The position numbers and the translations under genes are program-made. The notes beneath the pieces are model-generated. The model ran no database searches, was not told where the DNA came from, and saw nothing but the letters and a program-made list of their open reading frames with translations. Shown here in pieces: positions 1 through 12,756 of a stretch of 64,000 nt of DNA. The stretch lies in assembly GCF_029227915.1 (NCBI RefSeq), contig NC_079880.1, positions 19,778,501 through 19,842,500 of the forward strand, in the 5' to 3' direction. Position 1 is the stretch's first letter; every line of letters begins with the position of its first letter. Source of the stretch: Hydractinia symbiolongicarpus. Taxonomy: Eukaryota; Cnidaria; Hydrozoa; Anthoathecata; Hydractiniidae.

Positions 1-300
1 TATTTTTATGTGCTACTTGAAAAGAAAAACTTCCGCATAAACTCAAAACATCTTTACAACGGACTACAATCTTGGACAAAAAATGTATAGACTTTTTAAT
101 TTCTCCTTTTCCCCCAACTTCTAGGTTGAATTATGAAGGTCAATCACTGTTTTGGCTCCAACAATGAGCTTTGGGGAAAGGGGGTGTTAAAATTTAATAC
201 TTTTCCACTAATTTATGTTCAGCATTGTAGAATAACACGCTAGCACAAAGTAAACACAAAAAATCGTACTTATTAAAGTTGAATTTTCTTTTTGTTGTAG

Positions 301-3300
301 TGTTCCTATTTATAACACGTCCTCAAGATGTGACACAATTTCTCCTGCAAGCATATGATCTTGGCTTGATTAACAAAAACTACGCCTTCATAACTATGGA
401 TTACGCTTTACCGAAATCACATAGAAATGAAAGAGATCACTTGTATAAGAACGTCCTACAAGGCCTCATAACTGTAAGTGCCACAAGTCCAGATACTTCG
501 ACACAAAAATATAAAAATTTCCAAGAAGATTGCCGAAGAAGAGTGAAACTTTCTCCTTTTCTTGATGTCAAACTGAAAAACGATACATCGGTTAGTAAGA
601 ATTTTTCTTTTGTTTTGCTCAATAAAAAAGTTACATCGGTCAATAAGATAAAGCTGCGTTTATTTTATTGACCGATGTAAACAATATTGCTCGAGATTGC
701 GAGGGCTTTATGTTGACAATATTTGACAGTAGTATTCGAAATAAACAGTTACTATATACATTACTACATGCCTTTTGTTGTGTTTTTAATTCTAAATTAA
801 ATTAAAGGAATTAGGAAAGCTTGGCCTGAGTAAGCCTTTTATCTAAAACTAAACAAAGTAATCAAACTTTAGTTATCTCAGGAGAATAGCTTGTTTGAAT
901 AGAGTTTTGAACTGTTAAACAAAACTATTAGAATTCTAAACAAATTTCAACATTGAAGATATTACTATTATTCCACAGAAATATCAACATGATTCAGACC
1001 ACAAAGTTAAAGGTGATCTTTCACCATATTTAACCAAACGTGTTGTTTTCAATAAAATGTCACTGGTGTTTTGTAAAATGACATTAACCTTAAAATATCC
1101 AGTTGTTGATTTGCTGATACATGCCATTTTTTAAACTTTGTTTATTATTTTTGAGAATTGAAGTTACCATACCTAAATTTGATATTCGCGGGCAATAATT
1201 CCTCTTTAACTAATCAGGACTGCTTAATTTGATTATAATCGCCTCTTATCCTAAATTTTTCTTAGTTCACCGAGATAATATTGTGAGTTACAGGTCTGGA
1301 ATAGGTCTCGAAGGATAACCTATAATTTTGAAGTTAAATTATCACTGTCAGTTAGTGCTGAAAGTAGAAAACACGGGTTGTTTAATAAAAATTCTTGTTT
1401 CCATCATTTTATATTTATTTATGAGACAAATCAACACAAAAAAATTTAGTTATATTACAGATAGTCTTTTTATCGATACTTATTACGCTCTTTGTGACAT
1501 TTTTTTACACAGATTTTATCGATAGCTGCATATCTTTATGACGCAACAATGGTATATGCATTAGCTGTTGACAGAATGGTGAAGGATGGTAAAATAGATA
1601 GAAACTACATCGATTCAAAACTTCTGTTTCAGTATATCAAAAACATCTCATTTGAAGGTATTATTACTCTTTTGTGATTCTAGAATATACTGTCATTGCC
1701 ACAGCTAAGAGTTTGATTTAAAGAGATGACTTAGTGATTATGTGAAAAATATGAATTTTTTTTTTAAAAATGATGTGAAAAGTATGCATCATGTCAAAAT
1801 TAGGTGAATATTATACAAAAATTAGTGAAAATTATGTGTAGATTATGCAAAAATTATGTAAAAATTATGCGAAAATAGTTTTGAAAATAACTTAACTTCT
1901 TTAGGTATGTCTGGCCACGTGCAGATGGATCAAAATGGTGACAGAATCCCCTCATTTCAAATCATCAACATCAATAATGAACGTGTTGTTATAGCGACGT
2001 ACAATCCACTTTACAACAAGTCGATTGTTTTAAATCGAAAAACTGTAATCCGCTTTCCGGGTGGCTCTAAAAATCCACCGCTAGATATGCCCACGTGTGG
2101 ATTTTATGAAGAAAAATGCGGTAAGCTGCTTAATTTCGCAGTTTGATGCAGAAAATCTTTTAATAGGTTGCGGCTTCCTCTGTTGTCTTCATTTATAGTT
2201 TTGTCGGTGTGTTTTGGAGAAATCTGCGAGTTCGCCTGTTCTTTTTATACCGCATTTTATGCGTCTTACTACTTGTGTTACCATTTTGCGTGACAGACAG
2301 ACGTACACAGGCATTATAAATTTGATGCTTTTTTAGAAAGTAACACCAAGAGTTACTTATGGTTAATGATCGTACCAATTCTGCTGTTAATGCTGCCTAT
2401 GCTGGCAATATTTGTTCGTAGGTAAGTTTGAGGAAATACTTTATCTGTCTTATTTAACCATACGCAATAAACTGTAAAAGATTGATTTACACTCTATTGT
2501 AAACAAGAGAAATTGAATTCAAGTTATAGAATTCTTTAGGTGTCATTTTTTTCCCCGTGTATTTTTTGTTTACTTTTTTTATTCAAAAAAAAAGATAAAT
2601 GACTTTTAGTAACACAATTTACGGCAGGTTTTTTGTTGTTGAGTAAGTCAGAGAACATTTCTTCTTTAAAAACAATTCAAAACGGTTCTTAATTTAAGGC
2701 TGGTCCCCACTTGTTGAATTAGTTCCCGGACAAGAAAAGCTTTCAACATGAACATGCGTATTAAAATAAGTTTTCATAATTATCATGGAATTTTCAATTT
2801 TTTTAGAATTTTTCTCAAAAAATAATTTTCTCCAGCCAATAAAAATGCGAGAACTACATAACGTATAAAATAAACATTGAAGAAAATGTGAAAAGCATTG
2901 CATTCAGAATGGCGGCTGATATAAATTAAAATTTTCCTGCCCGGGAAAAATATCTCAAGTAAATTTTTCTGCACCTGTCTGTTTTTTCCCTTTCTTTGCA
3001 GTTACCACTTTCACTATGATCGTAAATGGATTTTTTAAGGACTCTTGGAATGTGTTAATGCAGTGCGGTCCTACCTATAAGTGACTAAACTTTATGTTCT
3101 CTTGGAATGCGATAAAATATTGAGAAAAGATTACCATCCGTTTGTATACTTTTATTTTTAGGAAAAGAAAGTTAGAGTACGAATTCTTGAGCAATGATTT
3201 GGTCATAAACATGAATGATATTGTATTTCCTAAAAATAACGATGGGGTTGAAAAAGATCTATTTGGTGTAAGCGAATCTTTAAGTTTAATTAAGCGTGTA

Positions 3301-6300
3301 AATCACTTAGGTGGCGAGTTCGAAATAGCGAGTGTGGGTTGGCGAGTTTAAAGTGGCGAGTGTTAAGTGGTGAGATTAAAGTGGCGAGTGGTTCAAACTG
3401 TTTTCAACAAGACATTTTATAGCAATTCTCAGGTTGACATTGTTTTTACCGCGTAGATATGATTTTTTTTAAATAGAATGCGTTGTTTTAGAGATAAGCC
3501 AGTAGCAACTCGCTAGACACTACTATTATTAGCGGGAAAATTTCTTTTAAAATAGAAATGATTCAAAATTTAAATATTTATTTTCAGAAACTTTCCCAAT
3601 CCAATGAAGGTACTCATAACGGAACAAAAACTAACAGCTATGCAGTCTACAAAAGTCGAAAGATAGAATTAAAAACGTTGCATCATTACAAAATCGAATT
3701 GACAAGAGATGTTCTGATCAAAATGAGACGTGTAAGCCCATCAGAAATTTCAATTTACACCAAACAACTCATAGTGTATCCTATTTGTTCTTATTTTCAT
3801 TACTTTTTTCATAGATGGAATCTTTTTTGCAATTTCTTTTTGTTTGTTGTAATAAAGGATGGATAGCAATCAGAATTGAAATGACTGGTCCTGTAAAAAC
3901 ACAGTCAGGATTATATCATTACAAATGCTGCCCTCTACGAGTTTTCTGGTTTCCCGTTATAGCTAAAAGACATAAATCATAGTAACGTCGATGCATTCAT
4001 TGGAGTTATTAAACAAACAGATGGCTTGCATTTCGTCTGGTCGCACAGTTCTAAGGGTTGCTTACAGGTTTGCTATAAATTAGTGCATTTACCACAAGCC
4101 TTTGTTCCAGCACAGTTTTTACTCTTAGGGAGTATGACATATTGATTGCTTTTTTCATTTCATTTTCAATACAGCAAGTGTTACAAAACGATGTTAGCAT
4201 AGACAGAATGTTTCAATTGTCATTTGCAGACGATATTGCAAAGGTAATGCATTTGTAAACTATATCTCTGACACTTAAAATGAAACCATTTTCAGCTGTT
4301 GACGAGGATATCTTTACAATAATACTGCGAAACCAGTCCATCACATCCGAAAATTTATACACCTCTATTTGTTCCCTCCACTGGTTTCTTTATCGACCTC
4401 TGACGTTTTGGGAGTTTATAGAACATACTCTGCAGAACCAAATGATCCATCCCCTCATGCATACCCACCTCAAGTTGCTTATTTCCAAATTTGACCCACC
4501 TCCACCTCCCCCTTCTCTTTTGTTAATTTATTAAGACGAGCAAAGTATTTAACTCATTTTGCTGTTTAACTTTACCTGTAATCAAATTGCAACAGTATGT
4601 CTTAATGCAAGTAGTCCAGAGACAATAATCAAGAACAATGCTGCACTGCAATGACGTGTCATTTAATTGAATGAAGCAACCATAAAGGCTTTTCTTGTCT
4701 ATTTTGCAGGGATTAGCATCAATCCATAGAAGTCCAATCGAATTTCATGGTAATCTGTCATCATTGACATGTGTGATCGACCACAAATGGGTCTGCAAAC
4801 TGACAGATTTTGGGATTTTTCATTTCATGCCGGATCTGGAGGCCAATTATCATGATTCTTTTAAAAAGTGTGATTCCGGAAAAAAAGGTGACTAATTTTA
4901 CCAACTTGGTCTATAAAATGCTTTTAACTGCTTTTAGAGTCTAGACATTGCTTTATCTATCTGTGCACGAGATTTACGCGTAAATGTGAAGACAATACTG
5001 CTGATCCTCATGTTCAATTTTGCCTTTTAGAACAACTATGGTGGGCACCTGAAGTACTGCGTGATAAAAGATTCCGTAGACGTGAGTCTGACATATACAG
5101 TTTTGGTATGATCTTGTATGAAATTTTTACTAGACAGTATCCATACAAGAATGAAATGGACAAAGAAGGAAAAAGGGTAAAAGGTCAGTATCATTTTCGT
5201 CTTAGCTTTTTACCGAGCTACTGTCCTTAAGAAGCTATAATACCGAACAAAGTTAAAGTTTGTCTTCCCAAGTATTTGCATGGGCTATTTCTATATGAGA
5301 TTCACAGTGGACTTAACAGGGTACTAATGTATTTAAAACGTGATAATTTCTATTGACGTCGGCATAAATTGGTTTGACCTGCTTGAGAAGAGGCCAAAAA
5401 TATTAACACAACAGAAGTTTTTGGCCTTTTCTTAAACATGGTTGAATGGTCAGTACTCTGCGGCCAGGGAAATAAAATTGCAATATTTACAGACCAGTAA
5501 GTCAGGCATGCCAAAGATGTCACACTTTCTGACGCGCACTTCACGGAATAATCATTGACAGACGATACAAATATTCAAGGTTGTAGAACCAATTGCAAGT
5601 AAAATTGGCGCTAGGAATTTAAAACGAAGTTACTCAGTCTTTAAAGTAAAATGCATTATTGACTGAAAGAAACAAAGAAAAGTATATTTGTTCGCGAAAA
5701 AAAATCTTCCAATTAACCTTAACAAAAAGAAGAATGCTTCCTGCCATTAATTTTAATCATTTTTCGCCCATTTCGTATTTTTTTTAGATATTACCAAAGA
5801 AGTAATGTTTAATAATCGACGTCCAAAATTTCACAACGAAGATGACCCACCTATTTTTATAAGAAGCTTAATTGAACAATGTTGGGAGGATAATCCAATC
5901 GCAAGACCAACCTTAAAAGAGATCACCAAAGCTATTCGAATGTTAAACAGAGATCATTACTCGTAAATCTCTTTTTTCTTTTATTTCCGAATTAATTTTC
6001 TTATTTGGTTACTTTTAAATACTTAAAGAAGGGGAAAGGGAAGAAATTTTTGCAGTAGAAATTTTTGCCAATTCGTGGGTAATTTAAGAAATTGTATATC
6101 ACGAACTTTACACGCAATTTCCAAAATTTATTCCCTGGGATGAAGCTTAAAATTGAGATAACAAATAAAAACATTTGATAAACACATGATTTTCATATTC
6201 TGAAAGAATGTAAAGTTCTAAAAAAGTGAATTTTTAGGATTTTTAATTTTTTATTGAAATTGTAAAAGGACGACTCAGTAAAAAGCCTGAAGAATAAACT

Positions 6301-9300
6301 ATTGAAAAAACCGACTGCTTAAAATATTAAATGCACCAAGCTTCTTCCCCAGTTACTTTTTAAGCATTGCATATCTAAAGAATGTCGAGTTTAAAGAAGA
6401 CCTTACTTTCGTGTTTGAGGAAGTACTATAAATTTCAAATTAACGCCTCATCATGAAAATAAAGCTAAGAAAAGGATGAAAAAAGCATGTTGTTGCGATT
6501 CGTGTTTTTAGAAGTGAAAGCTTGGTGGATCATATGCTGCAAATGATGGAAAAATACACTGAAAATCTAGAAGAGACAGTAGCACTTCGAACGAAACAGT
6601 TGGAAGAAGAAAAACGGAAAACAGAAACCTTGCTTTATAAAATGCTACCAAGGTGAGATTTGGGTCAAAAAGTAGGTAACAGTTCAGCAACTGACCAGGC
6701 TGGGAATCAGAACATTTGGCAACTAAGTCGTTAATCTGAATAACATGACAAGCAATTTACAAAAGAGTTCATGAGCAATCTTATCATACTGATGAGCAAC
6801 TGCTGAAATCGTCTGCAATAGGAATATGATTGCTTAGCTTTTCAGAATGTTGCATTAGCAAAGAATGACATAGAAACTGGAGTTGATTATATAAATGTGT
6901 AGTTTAGATTGTTTTTATGTTCCCAAGATCTGTAGTTTTCTCTTGGTGCATGGGGTAGAATCGTATATATATATACCTAGATTTACTATAAAATAGAAAT
7001 CTATTCAATAGGAAATATATCATAAAAAGATGTATAGACGTGTGTATTGTGTCCTATGTATATTTCAATATCAATGTACTTTTCTAAATCAGGATAATTG
7101 ATAAATTTTAGATCTGTGGCAGCAAAATTGAAAGAGGGTCAAGAAGTGGTAGCAGAGTATTTTGAATCAGTGACCATCTTCTTTTCTGATATTGTTGGCT
7201 TCACATCGTTATGTGCAGATAGTACACCATTAGAAGTTGTAGAAATGTTGAATGATTTGTACAGTTGTTTTGATCAGTGTGTGGATGCTCACGATGTTTA
7301 TAAAGTGTGTGTTATTGTTTGTTTGTTTGGTTATTTGTTTGGTTATTTGTTTATTTCTTTGTTTGCATTGCCCAATTAGATGCTTTCGTGCACTCTGTTT
7401 TGCTAAGACAGATAGCTATCGTATATGCTGAGTTTTTATATATTTATCTGACTCTATCTGGCAACATAACTTAATTTTATCAGGGAGGGGGTACTTTCTA
7501 AAATACACTGACCCAAATATTTTGGCCAAAAAGTCGTGAAAAATCGTATTTTCGGAATATTTTATGCATTTTATTATAAGAAATATATAAAAATCGGAAG
7601 ATATATTTTTTATTTCATGCTCAGAAAACTCTTTCCAAAAAGTTATTGGATTTTAGTGGTATTTTGGACGAATTTCAAGCTTTCTGATGACGTCATAAAT
7701 AAGTGCTGACATAAACAAATTTCTTTTATGACGTACTATAGTTGTGCCAAGTTTGACTTCATTTGTGCAAGCCTATCAATATTTATTCCGTCATAAAATG
7801 TTTAAAATAACTCGGATCGAATAGGGTTAAGAACTGTTTATGAATAATAAACTGGTAAAAACGTTACACAAGAACTTAGAAGTAATTTCCAGCACACTCT
7901 TTCTATTAGGTGGAAACAATAGGAGATGCATATATGGTTGCTTCTGGACTACCGTTACGTAATGGAATCAGACATGCTGGAGAAATTGCAACATTGTCGT
8001 TAGATCTATTAAAATTTGTTGAAACGTTTAAGATAAAGCACAGACCGGAAATGAAGATCCGAATGAGAACAGGAATACATACGGGTAAGTAGGCGATTAA
8101 AATCATAGGCCTTCGGGACTTAATTATACCCGCAGAATTTCCTCTAAATTTGACTAATTCTTCCTTTCTTTGCGGTTGAAAATCTGGATAACATTGTTCT
8201 AACTTATTTTTCTACTATACAACGTGGTTCGCGTTCGGTAGAAGATTCCGCATGGATTTACAAAACTCTACATTTAAAATGGCCATTATAAAAAAATTAC
8301 TTTTTCAGAAATTCAATCAAGACCCTAACAAAGCTGTGCTATTTTCTAAATTGTAGTAAAGAATTGAAAAACCTAAGGTTTAAATATTTTGTTTTTAACG
8401 TGTTTCTTTGACTGTAACGCGGGGTGTCAAAATAACCTGAATTATTGCATTTATTTTTGATCTAGGTGTTTGCGGGAGCATTGTGTTTGCGATAAAGCGC
8501 TAAAATAAGTGCATGTGAAAGTTTTTGCGAAAGAGGTACTGATATTAACAATGTGAATTCGACTGCAGAAATATGGAAAAAAAAATATTATTTTTACAGG
8601 ACCATGCGTAGCAGGCGTAATTGGACTGAAAAGACCACGATATGATTTATTCGGTGACACAGTTAATTATGCATCCCGAATGGAATCAAACGGGATACCG
8701 GGTCGTGTTCATGTTAGTCCTGAATGTAAGCAACTTCTTGATGAATTAGGAGGTTACTTGTTAGAAGAGAGAGGTGTAGTCAGTATGAAGGTAAGGAGAA
8801 CGTACATTTGCTTTTTCTTATTTTTTACAATATGTGACTGTGTTAGAATGCCGACTAATTCATTTGCTTGACAAATGTTATAAACTCTGGTAATCATTAT
8901 TTAAAATTTGTTATTGTTGTGATCCTTCGAGAAGGATGAAGAGAAATAATATAGGTTTTACCATGATTCGGTTCAAGAGAAACATACTATTGTGTCCCAA
9001 CTCCCTTTGTTTTTTAAACAAGACTTTTAAAATATGAAGGGAATGAAAATTAACCCTTTGAAAAAAATTCAATTGTTTTTCACCGAAAATCTGTCAGCTT
9101 TAAACCGGCTTTCTGGCCAGCTCCCCACTTAACAATAGTGAATGTAAGAACTGCAAGATAGAAAATGTAATTCTCTTTCATACGGTTCCTCTATCTTGAT
9201 ATCTCGAACTTAAGGAATCACGAGTTATAGCCAATAGACTGCATGCTGCCATTTCGCCCTTCGTGGCGAGGTCAATTTGTGTACTATACGGTCTAGTGAT

Positions 9301-9569
9301 TAAGTGTTTTTTCTACATCGCCGCACGGACTTTTTAGATTTTTATATTGGGACGGAAATATCAAAACCTAAAAAGAACTGGGGACGAGGATGCATTTTAA
9401 ATATTTTTGCGAAAATCAACTATAAAAAAGTGTTTTTTTTATCTCTTTTGTTAACGTTAGGTTATTTTTTGTTTTTCTCTTTTTTAATAAAAATTTCTAT
9501 TTTCTTTTTTAGGGAAAAGGAGATATCAAAACATTCTTTCTCAATAAAAAAGAAATGAGTTGTGTATGA
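301..9569 (+). CDS. Receptor guanylate cyclase (natriuretic-peptide-receptor type), 5' end outside window
   Basis: Single-pass membrane receptor that should make a cyclic nucleotide from an NTP when a ligand binds outside the cell. Exons: 301-594, 1526-1657, 1905-2120, 2337-2421, 3162-3267, 3588-3731, 3963-4067, 4175-4243, 4710-4887, 5031-5183, 5788-5962, 6512-6652, 7112-7304, 7910-8084, 8600-8790, 9513-9569. All GT-AG phases agree and give about 803 residues. Order: membrane-proximal half of the ANF-receptor domain (residues 1-215, e.g. [13 protein letters not shown]), one hydrophobic helix (about 218-236), a kinase-homology domain with HGN in place of the catalytic HRD but DFG kept (300-535), a coiled linker (540-597), and the cyclase domain with [16 protein letters not shown] and [12 protein letters not shown]. 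The start codon, signal peptide and first receptor lobe lie left of the window. One odd residue: PRYD instead of PRYC (see findings). Family sure; ligand and orthologue unknown. Confidence 0.93.
1733..1885. repeat. Degenerate AAAATTATG(T/C)G short repeat in a cyclase intron
   Basis: About ten imperfect 10-13-bp units of the type AAAATTATGTG fill the 3' half of the intron before the exon at 1905. The repeat stops about 20 bases before the acceptor. Probably a decayed minisatellite with no coding content. Confidence 0.6.
2279..2325. repeat. Fragment of the GACA-microsatellite interspersed repeat
   Basis: TTACCATTTTGCGTGACAGA followed by CAGACGTACACAGGCATTATAA matches the 3' half of the repeat at 32739-32845. 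It lies in the short intron just before the membrane-helix exon of the receptor cyclase. Confidence 0.6.
3310..3393. repeat. GTGGCGAGT minisatellite in a cyclase intron
   Basis: Units close to TGGCGAGTTTAAAG recur about five times (cores near 3312, 3340, 3353 and 3381), starting some 40 bases after the donor at 3268. It is more G-rich than the rest of the intron. Confidence 0.6.
7112..8790 (+). other. Class III cyclase catalytic domain, exons 13-15
   Basis: Three exons of the receptor cyclase carry the catalytic domain. The first metal-binding Asp lies in SDIVGFT (exon 7112-7304). The purine-selecting Glu and the second metal Asp lie in VETIGDAYM (exon 7910-8084). The transition-state Asn and Arg lie in TVNYASRM (exon 8600-8790). 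In guanylate cyclases the second purine contact is Cys in PRYCLFGD; here codon GAT reads Asp, as in adenylate cyclases. The last exon (9513-9569) adds the family-typical GKG(D/E)..TFFL ending and a short tail to a TGA stop. Confidence 0.9.
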
Positions 9570-9796
9570 ATTGCTTTGATAAACTTGTATATATACATTC
9601 CAGTGCATATTTTGAAAACTTAGCTTTTTTCACGAATCTTTCTATCATCATTTCCCTTCGACAAATGCAGACTTGTCCCAAGCTACTTTAATTATGTTGA
9701 AAAATATTAGAACATAGGGCGAGGTATCTGTTGCTTACAACCAAATCCACACCCAATGCAAGCTTTTATATTTATATCTATATTATAATAACCGTA

Positions 9797-9829
9797 TCCG
9801 TCCGTCCGTCCGTCCGTCCGTCCGTCCGG
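9797..9829. repeat. (TCCG)n microsatellite
   Basis: Seven or eight TCCG units directly follow an AT-rich TATATTATAATAACCG segment. The same order (TATTATAATA next to a tetranucleotide tract) recurs at 32800-32845, so this is probably part of an interspersed repeat and not an isolated microsatellite. Confidence 0.8.
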
Positions 9830-10336
9830 ACTCATGTTAAAAATACAATCCAAAATACTCTAAATAAGCTCCAGTGCTTCATTAGGCGCCGGTCCAATTA
9901 ACCGCTTACCCTTAAGATCGCGAAATTAAATTAAGAGCCTAGAGCAATTACGATACAGTTTAATATTTTGTTCACAAGGATTATTTAAACCTTTTTTGTA
10001 TCTGAAAATTCATCACTAATAATTCATTGCTCCTTTTTCAAATTTAATTTTATTGATGGAAGTCAAATGGCACAAAGATGGTCGAAAGAACAGGCTACCA
10101 AAAAGAGGACATAACTATTATCAAAAATAAGTATGTCTGTTAAAGAAGCAGCACTTTCTCTGGTAATTATGAAAGTCAACAATCAATTATGACTCTTACG
10201 TAATCACCATTAGCACTTATGTGGAAATCAGTCAGTCTATACTAAATTTTACAAGCGAAATTACAGAATTCTTCCTAAGGTCGCCTTGGTTTAGTCTTTT
10301 GATTGCTGATTTGCCACTAAATTTACGTTAAATAAA

Positions 10337-10464
10337 ACTTGCTTAAACAACCTCATCCCCAGGGCTTGTTAGGCTTTTTATACTTCAGGCCGTCCAAATA
10401 TAAAAAGCCTAGCCTTGGAGGTCCAAAGCCTAACAAGCCCTGGGGGTAAGGTTGCTTGTTTAAA
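10337..10464. repeat. Fold-back inverted repeat, about 40-bp arms
   Basis: The left arm (10337-10378) and right arm (10425-10464) are near-perfect reverse complements, each holding AAGCCTAACAAGCCCTGGGG in one orientation, with about 46 bp between. It looks like a small fold-back or the paired ends of a short non-autonomous element. Confidence 0.7.
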
Positions 10465-11978
10465 ATTATTGACACAGTTTAAACTGTCAATGCAATATAA
10501 AGGCTGAAAGATTTTTAACTCGTTTTGAATTTTCCATTGTTGAAACTCTTATACATTCCTAAAGGTTTGTTCATATAAAAAATATTAAGGTGTACTAAGA
10601 AATAGCAATATATGTAGATATGTTTCTTGTGCAACGCAAAAAGTAAAAAACAAGATAGACAGTAAAATTGATAGAGTACCTTGGCACCATTTTTATAGTG
10701 AGATGTATTTTTGTCTTAATAAATACTGTTTTTTGCTCAGGTTATGTAAACTAATCACGCGTTAGAATACATGTCTGCATTTGCGATATAATAATATAAT
10801 ATCTAGAAAAGTCGCGGCTACGCTTTTCCCTTAATACACTTCACGGGGTAAATGGATGCTTGAATTACGCATATCAATATTTTCTATAGAATCAACCGTC
10901 AGACAACCTGTTAACATGCAGTGTCCGTTATATGATCGTTACGTGATTCGAGCAGGGTTTTTTGTTATTGAAGTATATCCATAGAAGGGGCTAGTGAAGG
11001 TGATGCTTTAGAAATGGCAATATACGCAATTGTCTCAACTTTTTTTGATATGTGAAAGGTAACAATCAACACAAAGATGATATCTCCTGCGGACGTTGTC
11101 ACTACAGTTTGAACGTGAGAAACATCGAAAATATGATTTGCAACAAATACAGACCAGTTGGACCAGTGCGTAAAAATGTGTCTGATGGACAAAAAGAAAA
11201 AAAGAAGCCAGGGAAGCTGTGCATCGAATTAGTTAACTAGCCTACCATTAAATAACATCGGATATGGCTCAAATAAAGAACAGTTTCAGGATGCATTACG
11301 GTATAGATACAACTGAGCCATTCCAAGACTAAAGCTGAATGTGTATGTGGTAACAAATTTAATATTGTATTCTGATCCTCTTGTGGAAACAAGGAAGCTT
11401 CGTCACACTACGCCACAACGAATTAGAATCTTTTAAAAGAAGTGTGCCGAAATTTGGGAAGAGTAATTAAAATGTACAATTACTACAACCAATGGCGAAT
11501 AGACAAGAGACACTTCTGGTCATAAGCATAGCAGGATTTTGGAATATTGAGTATTTATCAGAACGACAAAAGATACAGGGGTTTGGAACTTTAAGAAATG
11601 TTTTTTAAAGAGAAACAAGGACGAAAATAAACTTTCTTACAACAGACAATAATTTATAAGTGAAAATTATTGTATTATCTCCTTTTTGTTATTGCGATTG
11701 ACATTAATTATATTACTTGTATACGAGTACCCTGATCTTTCATAAAAGATCATGATTGAACAAGCATGTGGAGGTTACTAACATTTGACAACTTGACTAA
11801 AAGTGTGTTTATATCATATGTGTGTTAGTTCGTTTGATTATGCCACTTCAATAGTTTAAATATAAAAAGTTGTTGTAAGAAGAAAAGAGAAAAAGAGAAC
11901 GAAATTTTATTGTAGTAAATATAGCGATAATGACATGGTCAATGTAAAAAAGGCTGATAAAAAAATTTATTTGTAAAA

Positions 11979-12476
11979 CAGTGGAATCTCTCTTGGTGGA
12001 CGTGGTCTTAAGCGGACACCTCTATATTTCTTTCTCACAAGAAAATCTCTATAAGACGGACAATTATAAGGCGGACACTTTATAAAAGGGACACTTTTTT
12101 GCACCAAATAACATTTTCCCTTAGAAAAGCTTTGTGTAAAGCAGACACATAAAAATACTTAAATGTCATCAGTTACGAAAAAATCTTTAAATATCAAAAA
12201 GTAAGCAAACTTCAATCCGAGATTTCTTTGAGTAGATTATAAAACACAATGTATTTGTTAGTTAATATTTGTTTTTGTCTATATAACAGTAGAGCGTATG
12301 AATAATACAAGTGTCTCATTTCCTTGATTTAAAAGTAATAGAACAAAGAAAAAACGCATATAAACAAAAAGTCATATTTCCGGCAAAATTTTGTTCTGAA
12401 AGTGATTTTTGGACACAATCTTTATAAGACGGACACTTTTTTTTGCAATGGTGTCCGCTTTAGATTGATTCTACTG
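11979..12476. mobile_element. MITE-like element with pogo/Tigger-like ends, 498 bp
   Basis: The left end reads CAGTGGAATCTC and the right end, reverse-complemented, reads CAGTAGAATCAATC. Both are followed within 30 bp by copies of AAGCGGACACC. Units such as AAGACGGACA recur inside. This resembles non-autonomous pogo/Tigger-type DNA transposons, whose ends often start CAGT. No transposase frame is present. I could not fix the target duplication, so the family call is tentative. Confidence 0.5.
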
Positions 12477-12756
12477 TAGTTTTATGGAATTTTTTTGGCA
12501 AAAAATAATTAAAATAGAAATTTGGCTGAAATTATGGCTCCTTTATTTGTTTTTGTAACAAGATATCTGGCAATATCAAATTTTGCGTCCGATGATGGTG
12601 CGCGACCGCTATTTCACAACCTCGCTCTAAGGGTAGTTAGTATTAGAGGACCCTGGAAACGAGGATAGCTATTTCAGTTAGAGATGTCCTTTGGACTAGG
12701 TTGCTTTCAAGTTTTACGCACCACTATTGATTATTCAAGGTGCAGTAAAAATGAAA

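Larger units (their letters stand above)
9570..11978. other. Intergenic, no convincing gene
   Basis: I see no exon chain here. Short open frames on both strands (for example near 10965-11240) lack splice context or recognisable domains. The stretch holds a (TCCG)n tract, a fold-back inverted repeat and copies of a CCTCGTCCCCAG-like motif. It follows the stop codon of the receptor cyclase and so includes its 3' UTR, whose end I cannot place. Confidence 0.5.

Noticed and set aside
437-643. Minus-strand open frame opposite the first cyclase exon
   Set aside because: Antisense shadow of a well-supported exon; no domain of its own.
11052-11240. Small open frame with Cys-rich start in the spacer after the cyclase gene
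   Set aside because: No recognised zinc finger, no splice context, and an overlapping frame on the other strand of equal quality.
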